From: Bradyrhizobium sp. CSA112
GTDB lineage: Bacteria > Pseudomonadota > Alphaproteobacteria > Rhizobiales > Xanthobacteraceae
Reading direction: 5' to 3'
DNA length: 64,000 bases
Assembly (NCBI RefSeq): GCF_029051645.1
Contig: NZ_JAACFS010000008.1
Span: forward strand, 1 to 64,000
The position numbers and the translations under genes are program-made. The notes below the pieces were generated by a model. That model saw only the letters and a program-made list of their open reading frames with translations. It was not told where the DNA came from and ran no database searches. This document shows positions 35,392 through 46,100 of the stretch, piece by piece. The stretch's first letter is position 1; each line of letters starts with the position of its first letter.

Positions 35392-37080
35392 ATGGGAAGT
35401 CTGGTACTTCTCGATCTGATGGGCGGCGTGGCGCTGCTGCTGTGGGGCCTGCATATGGTCCACAGCGGGATCCTGCGCGCGTTCGGGCCGGACCTGCGCC
35501 TGTTGCTGGCAAAGGCCCTGAGCAACCGCTTCACCGCCTTTGGCGCCGGCCTTGGTCTCACCGCCCTGCTCCAGAGCAGCACCGCCACCGCACTGATCAC
35601 GAGTTCGTTTACGTCGGAGGGGCTCGTCAGCCTTGTCCCCGCCCTCGCCATCATGCTCGGCGCCAATGTCGGCACCACGCTGATCGTGCAGATTCTGTCG
35701 TTCAACATCGCCGCCGTCGCGCCGGTGCTGTTCCTCGTCGGCCTCGTCGCCTTCCGCAGCGGCCGCCACTCGCGCGTCAAGGACATCGGCCGCGTCTTCA
35801 TCGGGCTCGGCTTGATGCTGCTGGCCCTGCATATCCTGCTCAATACGCTGGCGCCGGCGGAGAACGCGCCGGGCGTGCGCGTGTTCATGAACGCCATCAC
35901 CGGCGATCCCGTGCTCTGCATCCTGTTCGCCGCGATCGTGACCTGGCTGGTGCATTCCAGCGTCGCCAGCGTGCTGCTGGTGATGTCGCTGGCCTATGCG
36001 CATTTCATCACCCCCTACGCGGCGCTGGCGCTCGTGCTTGGCGCCAATCTTGGCAGCGCCATCAATCCGATCGTCGAGGGCGCGCGCCGCGACAATCCCG
36101 CCAGCTATCGCCTTCCGCTGGGCAACCTCGTCAACCGGCTTGTCGGCATCCTGGTGGTGGCGCCGTTCCTGCAACCGATCTCGGAGTTGCTGACTTCGTG
36201 GCAACCGGATGTAGCCAAGGCAACCGCCCTGTTCCACATCGCTTTCAACGTTGCGACCGCACTTCTCTTCATCGGCCTGCTCGACGGCATGGCCCGGCTG
36301 TTGAAGGCGCTGTTGCCCGAGCGCGTCAAGGAGGCCGACGCCTCAGGGCCGCGCTACCTCGACGAGAGCGCGCTCGAAACCCCCTCGCTCGCTTTGGCGG
36401 ACGCCGCCCGCGAAGCCCTGCATATGGGCGACCACGTCGAAATCATGCTGCGCAAGGTGATGGCGGCGATGATGACCAACGATCGCGCGCTGGTCGACGA
36501 AGTCTCGCGGATGGACAACAGCGTCGACAGCCTCGACGAGGCGATCAAGCTCTATGTCACGAAGCTCACCCGCGGCAGTCTCGACGAGCGGGAGGGACAG
36601 CGGGCGATGGAGATCGTGTCCTTTGCCATCAACCTCGAACATATCGGCGACATCATCGACAAGAATTTGAGCGAACTGGCCACCAAGAAGATCAAGCGCC
36701 GGTTCCAGTTCTCTCCCGAGGGCGCCGAAGAGCTTTCCGCCTTTCACAAGCGCACCATGGATTCGCTTCGGATCGCGTTCGGGGTATTCATGTCGGGCGA
36801 CCTTAATGAAGCGCGAAAGCTGCTGGCCGAAAAGGCCGCGCTTCGCAATGCCGAGCTGGCCGCGACCGAACGGCATCTCGACCGCCTGCGCGAGGGCCGG
36901 CCCGAAACCATCGAGACCACGTCGCTTCATCTCGACGTATTGCGCGATCTCAGGCGCATTCACTCGCACATCTGCTCGGTCGCCTACCCCGTGCTGGATG
37001 CCGCAGGCGAACTTGCCGCCCATCGCAGCGCTGAAAGCGATTTGCCCACCCTGCCCGCACCGGCGCCCAGCCGCGGATGA
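35392..37080 (+). CDS. Na/Pi cotransporter family protein with PhoU-like domain
   Basis: 562 aa. Two inverted halves of the Na_Pi_cotrans fold are marked by QSSTATALITSSF (61-73) and a second HSS motif near 188. About eight hydrophobic helices reach to about residue 305. Residues 340-540 form a helical PhoU-like cytosolic domain. Such proteins (NptA/YjbB type) move phosphate with sodium, often as exporters when PhoU is fused. Its stop directly abuts the stop of the convergent gene. Confidence 0.87.
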   Translation: MGSLVLLDLMGGVALLLWGLHMVHSGILRAFGPDLRLLLAKALSNRFTAFGAGLGLTALLQSSTATALITSSFTSEGLVSLVPALAIMLGANVGTTLIVQILSFNIAAVAPVLFLVGLVAFRSGRHSRVKDIGRVFIGLGLMLLALHILLNTLAPAENAPGVRVFMNAITGDPVLCILFAAIVTWLVHSSVASVLLVMSLAYAHFITPYAALALVLGANLGSAINPIVEGARRDNPASYRLPLGNLVNRLVGILVVAPFLQPISELLTSWQPDVAKATALFHIAFNVATALLFIGLLDGMARLLKALLPERVKEADASGPRYLDESALETPSLALADAAREALHMGDHVEIMLRKVMAAMMTNDRALVDEVSRMDNSVDSLDEAIKLYVTKLTRGSLDEREGQRAMEIVSFAINLEHIGDIIDKNLSELATKKIKRRFQFSPEGAEELSAFHKRTMDSLRIAFGVFMSGDLNEARKLLAEKAALRNAELAATERHLDRLREGRPETIETTSLHLDVLRDLRRIHSHICSVAYPVLDAAGELAAHRSAESDLPTLPAPAPSRG

Positions 37081-37419
37081 TCAGCGGTCGAGCGTCGTCG
37101 ACGCGGTGCCGCGGTTCTTCACGATCAGCATGATGTTTCTGATATAGATGATGGTGGCCAGCGACTGGCCGATGATGATCACGGGTTCGCGTTTGGCGAT
37201 GCCATAGATCAGCGTCATCATTCCGCCGCCCATCGAGAAGAACCAGAACGCCATCGGCACCACGCTCTGTCCGGCGCGTTCGCTCGAGATCCACTGCACC
37301 AGAAAGCGTGCGGTGAACAGCAATTGCGCGATCAGCCCGAAGGCCAGCCAGAAATCGAACTTGGCGACGAAGACGTCGTAGAGATAATCGCCGAGCGCCT
37401 GGCCGTATTGAATCAGCAT
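37081..37419 (-). CDS. Lipid-A-disaccharide synthase N-terminal-like membrane protein
   Basis: 112 aa from the ATG at 37419, which overlaps the glycosyltransferase stop as TGATG. Three to four short helices are visible (FWLAFGLIAQLLFTARFLVQWI, VPMAFWFFSMGGGMMTLIYGIA, IIIGQSLATIIYIRNIMLI). The RFLVQWISSERAGQSVVP pattern is that of the LpxB N-terminal (LAB_N) domain found alone next to undecaprenyl-linked sugar enzymes. Probably assists lipid-linked sugar flipping or transfer. Confidence 0.8.
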   Translation of the reverse strand: MLIQYGQALGDYLYDVFVAKFDFWLAFGLIAQLLFTARFLVQWISSERAGQSVVPMAFWFFSMGGGMMTLIYGIAKREPVIIIGQSLATIIYIRNIMLIVKNRGTASTTLDR

Positions 37420-38162
37420 CAGAGAACCTCGGTCGCAACGGGCGTCGGCTTCTTGCGGCGGATCAGCCACCACACGCCCGCAAGATCCATGATCCCGATC
37501 CATAGCCGGTCAAAGAAGCCGTAATTGGACACACCGGAATGGCGCGGGCGATCAATCACGTCGACATAGGCGATGTCGAAACCTTCGCGACGCACCAGCG
37601 CCGGCAGGAACCGATGCAGACCATCGAAATAAGGCATCGACAGGAACACCTCGCGCGGAAACGCCTTCAGACCGCAGCCGGTGTCGCGGGTGCCGTCGCG
37701 CAGGATGGCGTTGCGTACGCCGTTGGCAATGCGCGACTGTAATTTCTTGAAGCCGGTATCCTTGCGCCCGACCCGCTGGCCGGCCGCGAGGCCGACACGG
37801 CCGCCGCCTTTTTCAACCGCCGCGATCAGGTCGGGCAGGAACACCGGATTGTTTTGACCGTCGCCGTCGAGCGTCGCCACGATCGCGCCACGCGCGGCCC
37901 GCACGCCACTGCGCACGGCGGCCGATTGGCCGGACGAAACCTCGTGCTTGAGCTGCCGAAGCTGATGGTGCCGTTTCATCAGCGCAGTCAGCCGATCGGC
38001 GGTCGCGTCCGTCGATCCGTCATTGACGTAGATGATCTCGTAGGCCCAGCGGCCATCGAGCGCAGCGACGATTTCCGCAATCAGCGGCGCGACGTTCTCC
38101 GCCTCGTTGCGCACCGGCACAACGATGGAAACGGCGACCGCGTCTCTGTCGGAAGGTGTCAA
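37419..38162 (-). CDS. Family 2 glycosyltransferase, ArnC/RgtE-like
   Basis: 247 aa. Begins SIVVPVRNEAENVAPLIAEI, with the nucleotide-binding YVNDGSTDAT and a DGDGQNN acidic motif, and ends with a basic membrane-proximal patch (LIRRKKPTP). Resembles polyprenyl-phosphate glycosyltransferases that load mannose, aminoarabinose precursor or galacturonic acid onto a lipid carrier. Overlap with the LAB_N protein gene (TGATG) and the nearby ArnT-like transferase suggest sugar addition to lipid A or core. The donor sugar is not deducible. Confidence 0.85.
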   Translation of the reverse strand: MTPSDRDAVAVSIVVPVRNEAENVAPLIAEIVAALDGRWAYEIIYVNDGSTDATADRLTALMKRHHQLRQLKHEVSSGQSAAVRSGVRAARGAIVATLDGDGQNNPVFLPDLIAAVEKGGGRVGLAAGQRVGRKDTGFKKLQSRIANGVRNAILRDGTRDTGCGLKAFPREVFLSMPYFDGLHRFLPALVRREGFDIAYVDVIDRPRHSGVSNYGFFDRLWIGIMDLAGVWWLIRRKKPTPVATEVL

Positions 38163-38234
38163 ATCGGCACTCGTCTGGTTGGCTTGGAAGGGGCCCGGAA
38201 CCGGGCATATCGGGCCGGCTGGCGGCGTCCGCTT

Positions 38235-39083
38235 TTATGGGGCGAAAGCGCCCCGGGCAACCCTTTTGAGGCGTCCGGACGAGGGGCCGACCAGGGACAC
38301 AATGCTGCCGTCGCTTTGGATCGCAAACCCCAGCCTGCGGGCCGCAAACCAGTAGCGCACGAACATCGCACCGATAATCCCGACCAGCGCGCCGGCAACC
38401 ACGTCACTCGGATGGTGGGCGACCAGCACCAGTCGGGTCGCTGCAATGATGAGAGCATAGACGGCCATCGCAACCCGGGCCTTCGGCCAGAGGGCCGACA
38501 CCGCGAAAGCGAGCGCAAATGCGGTGGTGGCATGGCCGGAAGGAAAGCTGTAATAGGCCGGATTGCCTGCGAAGTGCGAGAAGTGGAACGCGTTGGCCTC
38601 GCCGCCGACAAACGGACGGCCGCGGCCGATGCTATATTTCAGCACTTCGGTGACGAGACTAGACACCGCTACCGCGCAGAACAGGAACTGCAGCCGCGTC
38701 CCCAGACCGAGCAGCAGCGACCGCTGAATTCCCCGCAAGGCCGGTGCAGCGAGCGCGACCGCAACCAGCAACCCGGCCAGTGCGGCCAGCACATATTCGT
38801 CCTTGCCGAAATCGGTGAGAATGCGTACCCACCAAAGCGACGGCGTGCCGCGCTTCGGCATCTGGCCGATTTCCCACGCATCGATCGCGTACATCAGCAC
38901 GATGATCGCCGCGCCGAAACCGGCCGTCAGCCACAACATGTGCCGCGCCGCCCGTCGTGCGGCCTCGGCACGCCGCGAATGCGACGGCGAGCGCACGAGC
39001 TGCGCCAGCGACAGCCAGCCTAGCGTCATGAAGCGCGCGAAATAGCTTTTGGAGTCGACGACAACAACGGCCTTCCCAGCCAT
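38235..39083 (-). CDS. PAP2-family membrane phosphatase
   Basis: 282 aa with the full catalytic triplet: K149-x6-R156-P157 (KYSIGRGRP), PSGH at 181-184, and R217-x5-H223-x3-D227. Five or six membrane helices. Could remove phosphate from lipid A, undecaprenyl pyrophosphate or another isoprenoid or lipid phosphate. Placed between an ArnT-like transferase and an ArnC-like enzyme, a lipid A phosphatase role (LpxE/LpxF type) or carrier recycling is plausible. Confidence 0.85.
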   Translation of the reverse strand: MAGKAVVVVDSKSYFARFMTLGWLSLAQLVRSPSHSRRAEAARRAARHMLWLTAGFGAAIIVLMYAIDAWEIGQMPKRGTPSLWWVRILTDFGKDEYVLAALAGLLVAVALAAPALRGIQRSLLLGLGTRLQFLFCAVAVSSLVTEVLKYSIGRGRPFVGGEANAFHFSHFAGNPAYYSFPSGHATTAFALAFAVSALWPKARVAMAVYALIIAATRLVLVAHHPSDVVAGALVGIIGAMFVRYWFAARRLGFAIQSDGSIVSLVGPSSGRLKRVARGAFAP

Positions 39084-39084
39084 C

Positions 39085-40827
39085 TTACTCCGTGCCTTCC
39101 GAGCGGAAGATGGCGATCGAGATCGCCTTGCCCTGCGAGATGTTATAGCCCTCGATTCGCTTCGCTACGTTGTAGCGCAGCCCGATGGCTTCGGCGCGCT
39201 GGACGAAGGCGCGTTCGGTGCGCGATTCCACCAGCGCAAAGCGGCAACTGCCCTGCCCAAGAAAATCCGCAGCGCCCGATCCGTCGGCGAGCAGGGTACT
39301 GGTGCCGGTCATGAAGACCAGGCTGGGCTCGTGAAAGCCTGCGGCGACGGCCTTTGGCCCGACGCAGACCACATTGCGAAGCGCACGCGCGATCTCGGCG
39401 CTCGGAAACAATGTCGTCAGCGACGGCAAGACGATGCCGTAGATTCCGATCGCCAGAAACATCGCTGCGACCACGGCGTTCAGAAGCGAGCGCTCGGCGC
39501 GGCTATCCTCGAACATCCACCAGGCAATCAAGCCAAAGATCATCGCTGCCGCGAGGAAGGGCCAAGCCGGAAATGCGGGGTAATGCGTCAGCTTGATGGC
39601 GCCGATGACGGCGATCACGGATGCCCCCGCCGGAACGACAAACCACCATGCCGCACCGCGCATCAGCCAGGACCGCGACAGCACGCGGCGCTCCAGCGCG
39701 CCGGCGGTGAGGATCGCAATCGCCGGATAGAGCGGCAGCACGTAATGCGGCAGCTTGGTCAGCACCAGCTCGAACACGATCCATGACGGGACCAGCCAGG
39801 CCAACAGATATTGCGCGCCGGGCTCCCGCCGCGCGCGCCACACCGCCGGCGCGGCCATCCCCGCCAGCGCCGCACCCGGCCAGAACGTCACCCAGAACAG
39901 CAGCAGATAGAGGCCGGGCGGCGCGCCATGGGATTCCTGCGCACCGAGCTTGCTCAGCATGTCGCCGCCGAGAGAATTGGAGAAGAATGCCTCGCCCGCG
40001 CGCCAGAAGATCGCGACGAACCATGGCAGCACCAGCACCAGCGTCCACATCAGCCCCCACACCGGGCGCAGCCGCCACAGCCAAGCCGCCGAGCGGTCGA
40101 GGATCGCGAGCGCCGCGATGGTCAGCCCGACGAACATCAGGATCAACGGCCCCTTGAGCAGGATGCCGCCGGCCAGGGCGGTCCAGAAGATCGCCGGCGG
40201 GGCCCAGGGCGGACGCGCCGGATCCTCGCCGCGCTGCCAGGACAGATACACCCGCGCCATCGCCCCCATCGCAGCGACAACGGTCAAAAGCAGCATCGCA
40301 TCCGTTTTCGCGAGCCGCGCTTCGGCGCCGAGCAGGACAGAACTGCACATCATCAGCGCCGCGAGCGCCGCCCCGCGTCGCGTGACGAAAGCGAGCGCCG
40401 CCCAGTAGGTCAGGAGAACCGCGCCGATGGCCCCAATCAGGGAGGGAATCCGATAGAGCCAGATGCGTAGCTGCGCCCGCGGCAGGCCGAGCGATGAGGC
40501 GGTTTCGACCACGGCGGCCTGCAGCCAATAGATGCCGACCGGCTTCTTGTAGCGAACGTCGTCCTGGAAGCGGATGTCGACGAAATCGCCGCTTTCGACC
40601 ATCTGCTTGGTCGCCTGCGCAAAGCGCGCCTCGTCGCGGTCGATTGCCGGAATGTTGAAGAATCCGGGCAGGAAAAGCACGATACCGCAGAGCACCAGAA
40701 ACACGATGGCGCGAAAATGGTTCGCCGTGGCAAAATCGAACGCAGCGGCCACCCTGCGGCCGGAATGCGCAGGTTTTACAGGCCGTTGGCCCGATCCGAA
40801 GCGTGGGGGGTGCAAGGTGTCCACCAT
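39085..40827 (-). CDS. Family 39 glycosyltransferase, ArnT-like
   Basis: 580-aa polytopic inner-membrane protein. The periplasmic catalytic loop shows DRDEARFA at 63-70 (acidic pair) and YKKPVGIYWLQ at 93-103, hallmarks of ArnT/PMT enzymes that move a sugar from a polyprenyl phosphate to lipid A. About 11-12 helices follow. The downstream PAP2 gene starts 1 bp after its stop. In rhizobia related RgtA-D enzymes add galacturonic acid; which sugar is used here is unknown. Confidence 0.88.
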   Translation of the reverse strand: MVDTLHPPRFGSGQRPVKPAHSGRRVAAAFDFATANHFRAIVFLVLCGIVLFLPGFFNIPAIDRDEARFAQATKQMVESGDFVDIRFQDDVRYKKPVGIYWLQAAVVETASSLGLPRAQLRIWLYRIPSLIGAIGAVLLTYWAALAFVTRRGAALAALMMCSSVLLGAEARLAKTDAMLLLTVVAAMGAMARVYLSWQRGEDPARPPWAPPAIFWTALAGGILLKGPLILMFVGLTIAALAILDRSAAWLWRLRPVWGLMWTLVLVLPWFVAIFWRAGEAFFSNSLGGDMLSKLGAQESHGAPPGLYLLLFWVTFWPGAALAGMAAPAVWRARREPGAQYLLAWLVPSWIVFELVLTKLPHYVLPLYPAIAILTAGALERRVLSRSWLMRGAAWWFVVPAGASVIAVIGAIKLTHYPAFPAWPFLAAAMIFGLIAWWMFEDSRAERSLLNAVVAAMFLAIGIYGIVLPSLTTLFPSAEIARALRNVVCVGPKAVAAGFHEPSLVFMTGTSTLLADGSGAADFLGQGSCRFALVESRTERAFVQRAEAIGLRYNVAKRIEGYNISQGKAISIAIFRSEGTE

Positions 40828-40904
40828 GCTGTTCGCATACGATGAAACCGCAGTGCAAACAACACCGCAAATCCCCTAAGCTGTGGTCTTTAGGCTGCTT
40901 TTCG

Positions 40905-43133
40905 TCACTGTACCCGGATCACCACGGTGTCGGCCGCCCCCGTCGCATCGATCACCGTCAACCGGGCAAAACCCGGCCCCGGCGGATCGATCAGACGCTG
41001 GCGACGGCTGTCGATCTCGCCGACCGAGGTGCCGTTCAGCATGATGGTCAGCGGCAGCACGCCGCCGGCGACCTTGACCGGCATCGGTGCGGCCTGCCCG
41101 TTACCCGAACGGTCAACGTCGATCCGGGAACCGTTCAGCGGAAACTGGATACGCGGCATCTGCTCGCTGCCGGTCCGAATCAGCTCGCCGACGGGACGGA
41201 AGCGCCTGAGCGGCAACGGCAGCTTGGCATTGCTGGCGATCAGCGCGCCCTTTGGCGCCTTGGGCAGCGCCGCCGGGATCTTGCCGGTGCGGGCGAAGGC
41301 GTCGAACAGAATCGGCGCGGCGGCAGTGCGGCCGACCAGGCCCGGCACCGGCGCGCCGTCGGGACGCCCAACCCACACACCAATGGTAACGCGGCCGTCG
41401 AAACCGACCGACCACGCATCGCGATAGCCGTAACTGGTGCCGGTCTTGAACGCGATCTTGTTGTGCACGCCGTTTTCCGGCGGCGGTGTTCCGAGCAGCA
41501 CGTTGCCGACCTGCCAGGCGGCGACCTGGTCCATCAGCCGCATCGGCTCGCGATCGTCGTTGGCGAGCACGATCTCGCGGAGCGGCCGCGCCGCGCCAAG
41601 CCGCGCCAGCCCGGCGTAGAGCTGCGCCAGATCCTGCAGGCTGATGCCGACGCCGCCCAATCCCATCGCAAGGCCCGGCGCTTCGTCTTTCGGCAGCACG
41701 AAGTTGCCGCCAGCCTGCTTCAGCCGCGACGACAGCCGGCTGGAGCCGACGCGATCGAGCAGCGCTATCGCGGGCACATTCAGGGAGAGCTGCAGCGCCT
41801 TGCGCACCGGCACCGTGCCCTGAAACGTCATGTCGAAATTTTCCGGCGCGTAGGAGCCAAAGCGGACCGGACGGTCGTCGATCAGGCTTTCCGGATGCAC
41901 AAAGCCATCCTCGAACGCGAGCCCGTAGATGAACGGCTTGAGCGTCGATCCCGGCGAGCGCACCGCGCGGGTCATGTCGACCTGTCCGGCGCGGCGCTCG
42001 TCGAAATAATCCGACGAGCCGACACGGGCCAGCACATCGCCGCTTTCATTGTCGACGGCGATGATGGCGACCGAAATGTTCGGCCCCTGCGCCACCGCGC
42101 GGTCGCGCGCCAGCGCCTCCAGCGTTTTCTGCAACGTCGAATCCAGCGTCAGCTTGATCAGCGGCGTGTCCGTCACCGTCGCCATCGCAGCGTCGGAGGA
42201 ATGCGGCGCCAGGATCGGCATCGGCTTGCGCAATCGCGGCACCGCCGCCGCCTTCGCCTGTGCCGCGTCTTCTTGCGACACCACGCCATCCTCGACCATC
42301 CGCGCCAGCACACGGTCGCGTGCGGTGTGCGCTGCTTCTGGATAACGGTCGAGCCGGCGGCGTTCCGGCGATTGCGGCAGCGCGACCAGAAGTGCGGCTT
42401 CCGCAAGCGAAAGCCGCTTCGGCTCCTTGCCGAAATAGGCTATGGATGCGGCGCGGATGCCTTCGAGATTGCCGCCGAACGGCGCCAACGCCAGATAGAG
42501 ATCGAGGATTTCGTCCTTGCTGAGCTGCCGCTCGAGCTGGACCGCGCGCACGATCTGGCGCAGCTTTGCATAGACCGAGCGCTCGCGCCGCGGCTCCATC
42601 AGCCGCGCGAGCTGCATCGTGATCGTCGAGCCGCCGGAAACAATGTGGCCGCTAGTACCGAACTGAAGTGCCGCGCGCCCGAGCGCCAGCAGATCGACGC
42701 CGCCATGCGACCAGAAGCGGCGGTCCTCATACGCTAGCAGCAGTTTCAGATAGGTGGGATCGACCGCGGTCGTGGCGTCGACCGGCAACCGCCAGCGGCC
42801 GTCGGCCATCGCATAGGCGCGCAACAGCTTGCCGCTGCGGTCGACGATCGTGGTCGAGACTTTGCGCGCCTGCTCCAGCGGCAGCGGTCCGAGCGAGTCG
42901 ACCCAGGCGGCGAAGGCGGTGGTGACGACTATGAGCACGAAGGCCAGAGCCACCGCGATCCCCAGAAAGCGGCGGCGCCCACCGCCAATGCCGTCATGGC
43001 CTGGCTTGTCCCGGCCATCCAAGTCTTCTCCGTCTGCGCCAAGGGGCGTGGATGCCCGCGACATCTGCGCGAAGACGCGCTTCGCGCTTTTGCCCGGGCA
43101 TGACGAAGAGCTATGGTTGCCCGCCTCGCTCAT
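40905..43133 (-). CDS. pbpC: Penicillin-binding protein 1C
   Basis: 742 aa. Membrane anchor at about 55-76; glycosyltransferase (GT51) domain with catalytic E136 in EDRRFWSHGG; transpeptidase with S396-T-L-K399, S450-L-N452 and K563-T-G-T; BiPBP_C domain at the C-terminus. The start overlaps the alpha-2-macroglobulin stop (ATGA), the classic pbpC/yfhM pairing. Residues 10-48 are encoded by a palindromic repeat (GRDKPGHDG), so the N-terminus has been remodelled; a later start, past residue 48, is possible. Confidence 0.9.
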   Translation of the reverse strand: MSEAGNHSSSSCPGKSAKRVFAQMSRASTPLGADGEDLDGRDKPGHDGIGGGRRRFLGIAVALAFVLIVVTTAFAAWVDSLGPLPLEQARKVSTTIVDRSGKLLRAYAMADGRWRLPVDATTAVDPTYLKLLLAYEDRRFWSHGGVDLLALGRAALQFGTSGHIVSGGSTITMQLARLMEPRRERSVYAKLRQIVRAVQLERQLSKDEILDLYLALAPFGGNLEGIRAASIAYFGKEPKRLSLAEAALLVALPQSPERRRLDRYPEAAHTARDRVLARMVEDGVVSQEDAAQAKAAAVPRLRKPMPILAPHSSDAAMATVTDTPLIKLTLDSTLQKTLEALARDRAVAQGPNISVAIIAVDNESGDVLARVGSSDYFDERRAGQVDMTRAVRSPGSTLKPFIYGLAFEDGFVHPESLIDDRPVRFGSYAPENFDMTFQGTVPVRKALQLSLNVPAIALLDRVGSSRLSSRLKQAGGNFVLPKDEAPGLAMGLGGVGISLQDLAQLYAGLARLGAARPLREIVLANDDREPMRLMDQVAAWQVGNVLLGTPPPENGVHNKIAFKTGTSYGYRDAWSVGFDGRVTIGVWVGRPDGAPVPGLVGRTAAAPILFDAFARTGKIPAALPKAPKGALIASNAKLPLPLRRFRPVGELIRTGSEQMPRIQFPLNGSRIDVDRSGNGQAAPMPVKVAGGVLPLTIMLNGTSVGEIDSRRQRLIDPPGPGFARLTVIDATGAADTVVIRVQ
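42990..43106. repeat. Palindromic repeat inside the pbpC coding region
   Basis: GTCATGGCCTGGCTTGTCCC begins near 42993 and the matching end GCCCGGGCATGAC reaches about 43103, with an inner CGCGAAGACGCGCTTCGCGC hairpin (about 43069-43088). Read as protein on the minus strand it yields GRDKPGHDG, the typical translation of this Bradyrhizobium repeat. It is in frame with pbpC. Confidence 0.7.
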
Positions 43134-46100
43134 TTCGCCGGACGCACCTCGACCGAGCCGGTGCCGGAGCGGCCGTAGCGCGAGGGATTGTACATGTCCT
43201 CGGCATAGGCCTGCGGCAGCACGTATTTGCCCGGCGAGACTGCACGCACGATGTAGGCCACCGTGAACACCGACTTGTCGTCGCTGGCGCGATCGATCGC
43301 CGCAGTGAAGCGGTCGTCGCGGAACTCGGTATGCTCCGGCTCCTCGCCGTCCTCGATCCAGTCCAGCGTGCCAGAGTCACCCGACGACACCAGACGCGGG
43401 TTGTCGATCTCAAGGCCCGCCGGCAGATAGTCGGCCACCATGATGTGCCCGTATTCCGGCTTGGCCTCGGTGATCTTCAGCACCACGGCGAAGCGGTCGT
43501 TCTGTTTCGCCTTGGTGACGTCGGCCGGCTTGCCGTCGAGCGTGAAGTAATTGCGCTCGATCTTGAAGCCGTTGGAGGCCGCAGGCTCCGGGGTAACCGG
43601 CGAACCCGAGACCGAGACCACCGCCTGCAGCGGGGCATCGCCGGTGTTGGTGATCTTGACCGGCTTGCCGGCCATCGCCTCGGCCTTGTAGCTGCGATAG
43701 ACCGCGGCCTTGACCGGCGATCCATCGATATCCAGCGCCAGCGTTTCCTTCGACAGCGCACGTGCGGCCAGCACCAGCCACGCATTCTCCTGCGTTGAGG
43801 TGTAGGGCGAAAGCCCGCGTGCGACTTCGACACGCTGGACGGCCTGCGTCAGCGTCGCCCGCGGCGCGTTGCCTTCGCTGGCGAGCGAGACGAGCGCGGC
43901 CGCATCGCGCAGCGCCGAGCCGTAATCGACGCGGCCGAACTCGAGCACGGGTTTTGGCGCCAGCGCATCGAGCGCCGCGCCATAGACCCGCTCCGCCCGC
44001 GTCCTGTCGCCGACCAAGGCCAGCGCCGCCGCAAGCTGCGATTTCGCAATCGGAGTCGCGAGGTTGTTCAGCTTGGTGTCGGCGAGATAGCGGAGGTCGC
44101 CGATTGGCGCGGCGCCATTGCGGGCGAGCACGTAGAGACCGTAGGCCAGATCGCGGCCGCCGTCCTTCTCCGGCTCGTTAGCGTTGACCACGGAGTTCCT
44201 GATACGCTCGAGCGCGTTCTTGAACAGCACGTCCGGCACCGCAAAGCCCTTTTCGCGGGCGCGGGTCAGGAAGTCGGTCACGTAGGCATCGAGCCAGGCG
44301 TCGTCGCCGCCCGTCGACCACAGGCCGAACGAACCGTTCGAGCCCTGCCGCGCCAGCAAGCGTTCGATGGCGTCCCTGATGCGCTGGTCGACCGCGGTAT
44401 CCATCGCCAGATGCGCGCCGGCCGCGAGATCGTTGACATAGAGCAGCGGCATCGCGCGGCTGGTGATCTGCTCGGAACAGCCGTGGGGGTAGCGATCCAG
44501 CGCCTTCAAAATGGTCGCCGCATCGAGTGCGGTGGAGAGGCTGACCGACAGCGACACGCTGCCGGTGCCCGACACGAGGTCGGAGAACATGTCCGAAGTC
44601 AGCGTCAGGCTCTCGCCTTTTGCCAATGTCCGGATCGATCGCCGCGCCAGCACCTGCGTCGCCGCCTTGACGTCGAGCGCATAGTGCCGCGCCAGCGTCA
44701 GCCCGTTCGGGCCCTTGATGTCGACGTCGAGATTGGCGGTGCCGGCGCCGCCGGCGTCGAGCGCCAGCGCCATCGAGGTCCGCTGCTTGGCCGCCAGCTT
44801 CACGGTGGTCGTGGGATTGCCCGTCACTTTCACCGGGCCCGAGGTCTTCACGCTGATGCTGTAATCGCCGGGCGCGCCCTCGACATTGTCGAGGTCGAAA
44901 CTCATCGTGCCCTTGTCGCCATTGAGCAGGAAGCGCGGCAGCGTCGCCGTGAGCACGACGGGATCGCGCACGGTAACGTCGATGGTCGCCCGGCCGAGCT
45001 TGGTCGCATTCCACGCTACCGCCATCACCCGCGCGGTGCCGGCGAATTCCGGAATGTCAAAACTGATCTCGGCTGTGCCGTCAGCCCCGACCGTGACAAT
45101 GCCGGAATAGAGCGCGAGCGGCTTTTGCGTGGGCGGTGAGCCCTGCATCTCGGCGCCGGCGGAATCGCCGCCGGTCCGGATTTGGCCGCGCGTGCCCTGC
45201 ATGCCGTCGATCAACTGTCCGTAGAGGTCGCGGATTTCAGCCGTGAGGCGACGCTGGCCGAGATAATAGTCGTCCGGCGCCGGCGGCTTGTAGTTGGTCA
45301 GGTTGAGAATGCCGACATCGACCGCAGCGACCACGATCTTGGCGTCCTCGCCCGGGTTGAGCCCGCCGAGTTTGACCGGAATCTTCAAGCTGGTGCCGGG
45401 CCGCACCAAAGGCGGCGGCGACAGCGCGACCTCAAGCGTGCGCGTCTTCTTGTCGATGCCGAACCATTTCAGGCCGATCGCCCGCCCCGGCATCCGCAGC
45501 GCCGCCGCGTCGAGCGGCCGGCGCAGCGTCGCCAGCACATAGGCGCCCGTGCCCCAGTCCTTGCCGACGGTCAGCTTGACCTGCTGGGTACCTTCCTTGA
45601 CGTCGACAGTCTGCGTCGTCAGCAGCCGGTCGCCAAGCACGTTGACGGTCAGCTTGCCGGCGGTGCGCGCGTTGACCGACACCACCATGGTATCGCCGGA
45701 GACATAATCCGGCTTGTCGATCGAGGTCTCCAAGAGGTCCGGCGTATCAGCGCTGCCGTCGGAGTACCAGCCAACGTCGAACTCCACCGACGTCACCGGA
45801 CCGTCCGCTTCCGTCGATTTGACGTCCAGGCGATAGCGGCCGGGCTCCGGCGAGACCGACACCCGCGCCGCCTTATCTGATGTCAGCGTCAGGTCGCCGT
45901 CGGCGACGCGTTTGGTCGATTTGACCGGCTCGTATTCCCAGGACGAGTTCTGGCGATACCATTGGTACCGGGATTCCATCTTCAAGAGTTCGTAGCGCAG
46001 GCCATCGCGCGGCAGTTGCTTGCCGTCCGGGCTGACGAACACGACGTCAAACTCGGCCTTGTCGCCCTCGGCGACGCTCTTGTCAGCGAATAGCGGCTTG

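Noticed and set aside
40803..42737. 644-residue plus-strand frame
   Set aside because: Antisense to pbpC and of the same compositional artefact type; pbpC has all catalytic motifs.
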